NCBI GenBank assembly: GCA_009889585.1
Contig: WUQV01000077.1
Span: 1 to 8,422 of the forward strand
Length of the DNA stretch: 8,422 bases
Reading direction: 5' to 3'
From: Candidatus Bathyarchaeota archaeon
Lineage (GTDB): Archaea; Thermoproteota; Bathyarchaeia; Bathyarchaeales; WUQV01
Numbering within the stretch: the stretch's first letter is position 1; each line of letters opens with the position of its first letter. Below are positions 7,113-8,422 of this stretch, in pieces. The notes below the pieces were generated by a model. It searched no databases. It was not told the origin of the DNA and saw only the letters and a program-made list of their open reading frames with translations. A program made the position numbers and the translations under genes.

Positions 7113-7120
7113 TTTATAAA
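7113..7120 (+). promoter_or_regulatory. TATA box (TTTATAAA) for csa3
   Basis: TTTATAAA is centred about 31 bases before the csa3 TTG. With the archaeal spacing of about 26-27 bases from TATA centre to transcription start, the mRNA would begin near 7143, giving an essentially leaderless transcript; no ribosome site is placed well for csa3, which fits. The box is itself palindromic and could in principle also drive minus-strand transcription towards csa5. Confidence 0.6.
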
Positions 7121-7147
7121 CTAGGCGAAGGTTGTTACTTAGCGGTT

Positions 7148-7795
7148 TTGAAGACCATTATAGTCACGTTCGGATGGACTGAGGCGCCAGTAATAAGCGC
7201 CGTAGTAAGACACGGCCTAGAGGCTGGTGACAGAATCGTCTTATTGAGGCCTAGTGAGGAGGATGAAAGGTCCGTCAAAGCGGCGAGCGACTTGAGGTCA
7301 TTCCTATCGAACGTCCAAGGGGTCGAGTTAATCGACGAGATAATTAACGTAAGGGACTTCGTGAGCTCTGTCATATCGATAAAGGAGATCTTAGAGAAGG
7401 AGCAAGGAAGGCGGGTCATAGTGAACTTAAGCGGCGGGATGAGGATACTCGTGCTAGCCGCTTACGTAGCCTCACTATTCTCTAAGGGCAACGTTGAATT
7501 ATTGGAGGTTGACGCCGAGAACCGGAGGTTTAGGGTCTCCCTGCCCCTTATCGACCTGCCGTTGCTCATGGAGCTGAAGAACAAGCCGCGCCTGCTGGAG
7601 GTGCTGAGGTTCTTGCGTGATGGGAAGCCGCTAAACGTCATCGAAGAGGACGCTGGAATTCCTCGGTCTACGGCCTACTGGCAAGTCAAGGAGCTTGAAA
7701 GGATGCGCCTCGTCGAAAGGCGTGGTATCGGCAGGAGAAAGGCAGTTAATCTCACCAAAGCTGGCGAGCTAGCAGTGGCGCTGCTCGTAAGCTAA
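7148..7795 (+). CDS. csa3: CARF-wHTH CRISPR regulator Csa3
   Basis: Csa3 is the transcription factor typical of type I-A systems, with a ligand-binding CARF domain and a DNA-binding winged helix. In the 215-residue protein the CARF part spans about 1-140: an N-terminal strand-loop (TIIVTFGWTEAPVISAVVRHG, 3-23), a strand ending IVLLRP, and the CARF signature VNLSGGMR (92-99) followed by a helix. CARF domains bind cyclic oligoadenylate; Csa3 proteins have been linked to cyclic tetra-adenylate. The HTH spans about 147-212, with the recognition region GIPRSTAYWQVKELERMRLVERRG and a basic wing (RRK). The TTG start gives a protein beginning directly at the first CARF strand and suits a leaderless mRNA. 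It is divergent from the operon across a gap holding a palindrome it probably binds. By neighbourhood it resembles interference-linked Csa3b more than the adaptation-linked Csa3a; that is inference. Confidence 0.9.
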   Translation: MKTIIVTFGWTEAPVISAVVRHGLEAGDRIVLLRPSEEDERSVKAASDLRSFLSNVQGVELIDEIINVRDFVSSVISIKEILEKEQGRRVIVNLSGGMRILVLAAYVASLFSKGNVELLEVDAENRRFRVSLPLIDLPLLMELKNKPRLLEVLRFLRDGKPLNVIEEDAGIPRSTAYWQVKELERMRLVERRGIGRRKAVNLTKAGELAVALLVS

Positions 7796-8073
7796 TGCGT
7801 TCATTATGCTGTCATTAAAACCGTTAGTGATACTAGGGAAGATAAGGTCAGTGTCAACCATCTAAGGCGGACGGGGAAGAGACGAGAAGGCTATGGGCGC
7901 AGCGAGTAGAGACTACTCGCCAACGTGCCTGGCGAGCCAGAGAAGAAGGTGGTGTGCAGCTGATGTTTAAGTTCTCAGGTGCGAACCTCGCGAAGGAATC
8001 GGAAATCGAAAGGTAGAAAGGCTTTGACGAAAAGTTTAACGCTCGAACTTTAACATAGCTTTGATGTGAACGC
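7796..8073. other. Non-coding gap between csa3 and the PaREP1 remnant
   Basis: I see no gene here. Plus-strand frames are broken by stops, and the longest minus-strand frame (7854-8096) has no recognisable protein character and runs into the PaREP1 start. It contains one perfect hairpin (7902-7920). Near its right end are weak TATA-like stretches (around 8034-8040 and 8048-8053) that could have served the PaREP1 gene. No T-rich terminator follows csa3. Confidence 0.5.
7902..7920. repeat. Perfect inverted repeat (8-bp arms, 3-base loop)
   Basis: GCGAGTAG-AGA-CTACTCGC forms a GC-rich stem, about 107 bases after the csa3 stop. It has no T-tract behind it, so it is not a typical terminator. It could be part of a small RNA or a protein-binding palindrome; nothing in the sequence decides. 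Confidence 0.45.
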
Positions 8074-8422
8074 ATGGTCATGGTGACGATACCCAAGAAG
8101 CTTTACGAGAAGTTAAGAAAAGCCGCTGAAGAGTGAGAGCTACCTGTCGAAGGATACGTGCTAAGCCTGGTCGCCGAATCGGCCGATCCGGAGCTTAAGG
8201 CTGAGTATTACTGACATGCATCGGAGGAGCTCCTTAAAGAAGCCGAAAAGGAGATGGCCGAGGGCGACCTTAGGCAGGCTAGCGAGAAGATGTGGGAAGC
8301 TGCTGCGTTAGCTGTGAAGGCTATCGCTTATGAGCGCGAAGGCCTTAGGCTGACGAGCCACGGCGAGCTTTGGCATTTCGTAAGCAAGCTAGCGGCTCAA
8401 ACAAGGGATAAGGAGCTCGGGA
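8074..8422 (+). pseudogene. PaREP1-family protein gene with two in-frame TGA codons, also cut by the window edge
   Basis: PaREP1 proteins form an archaeal multi-copy family of unknown function, abundant in Pyrobaculum and other crenarchaea. From the ATG at 8074 the frame gives MVMVTIPKKLYEKLRKAAEE, TGA (8134-8136), ELPVEGYVLSLVAESADPEL and on to YY, TGA (8212-8214), then HASEELLKEAEKEMAEGDLRQASEKMW and SHGELW, open to the right edge. The GDLRQASEK and LTSHGELW segments are hallmarks of the family, so homology clearly runs across both stops in one frame. The second stop sits where relatives, as I recall them, have Trp (TGG to TGA is one transition); the first is where Arg or Gly is common. Apart from the stops the frame is undamaged, suggesting recent inactivation. 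Four cas genes in the window end in TGA, so genome-wide TGA recoding is unlikely. Confidence 0.75.

Noticed and set aside
7135..7419. Minus-strand open frame opposite the start of csa3
   Set aside because: It is a shadow of csa3, whose CARF and HTH motifs are unmistakable on the plus strand.
7963..8012. Short plus-strand peptide beginning MFKFSGANLAKESEIER
   Set aside because: It is 17 codons long, lacks family resemblance and stops well before the PaREP1 start; chance is the best explanation.
7860..8020. A tRNA or RNase P RNA in the gap after csa3
   Set aside because: I looked for a cloverleaf, a T-loop and RNase P conserved blocks; GGTGCGAACC is only superficially similar to a T-arm and the remaining elements are absent.
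7854..8096. 80-residue minus-strand open frame after csa3
   Set aside because: It has no recognisable motif or good ribosome site, and it runs antisense into the clear PaREP1 start at 8074.
8134..8214. TGA read as tryptophan or selenocysteine in this organism
   Set aside because: csa5, cas5, cas3' and cas3'' all end with TGA at sensible, tightly packed gene borders, so TGA works as a normal stop; a pseudogene is simpler.

Overview
The window carries most of an archaeal type I-A CRISPR-Cas interference operon on the minus strand, its probable CARF-HTH regulator on the plus strand, and a broken PaREP1-family gene at the right edge. Csa-type subunits, split cas3'/cas3'' genes, PaREP1, frequent GTG/TTG starts, GGAGGTGA-like ribosome sites and a TTTATAAA box all point to an archaeon. 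A thermophilic Thermoproteota (crenarchaeal) lineage is most likely; I cannot name a genus.

Layout. The minus-strand operon reads right to left: csa5 (cas11a), cas7 (csa2), cas5a, cas3' (helicase), cas3'' (HD nuclease), cas8a (csa4-like), cas6 (cut by the left edge). Neighbouring genes overlap by 4-19 bases or lie within about 10 bases of each other, so they are almost certainly co-transcribed and translationally coupled. The order matches the well-known crenarchaeal I-A cassette. The plus-strand csa3 gene (7148-7795) diverges from csa5. The gap between them holds a TTTATAAA box about 30 bases upstream of the csa3 start, suggesting a leaderless mRNA. It also holds an 18-bp palindrome, GTCCAATA-TC-TATTGGAC, and an extra half-site exactly 21 bp away. 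I propose this as a Csa3 operator. From 7796 to 8073 I see no gene, only one perfect hairpin. From 8074 a PaREP1-like frame runs to the edge but has two in-frame TGA codons.

How the genes work together. Cas6 cuts the CRISPR transcript into crRNAs. Cas7, Cas5, Csa5 and Cas8a form the Cascade complex on the crRNA and find target DNA. Cas3' and Cas3'' supply the helicase and nuclease that destroy it. Csa3 has a ligand-sensing CARF domain and a winged helix, and probably controls the operon through the palindrome. No adaptation genes (cas1, cas2, cas4) and no CRISPR array are present in the window.

Novelty. The system type is known. The points worth a second look are the three-half-site operator, the cysteine clusters in Cas6 and Cas3', the csa5 start ambiguity next to an orphan ribosome-binding sequence, and the PaREP1 gene whose second stop falls where I expect a tryptophan.
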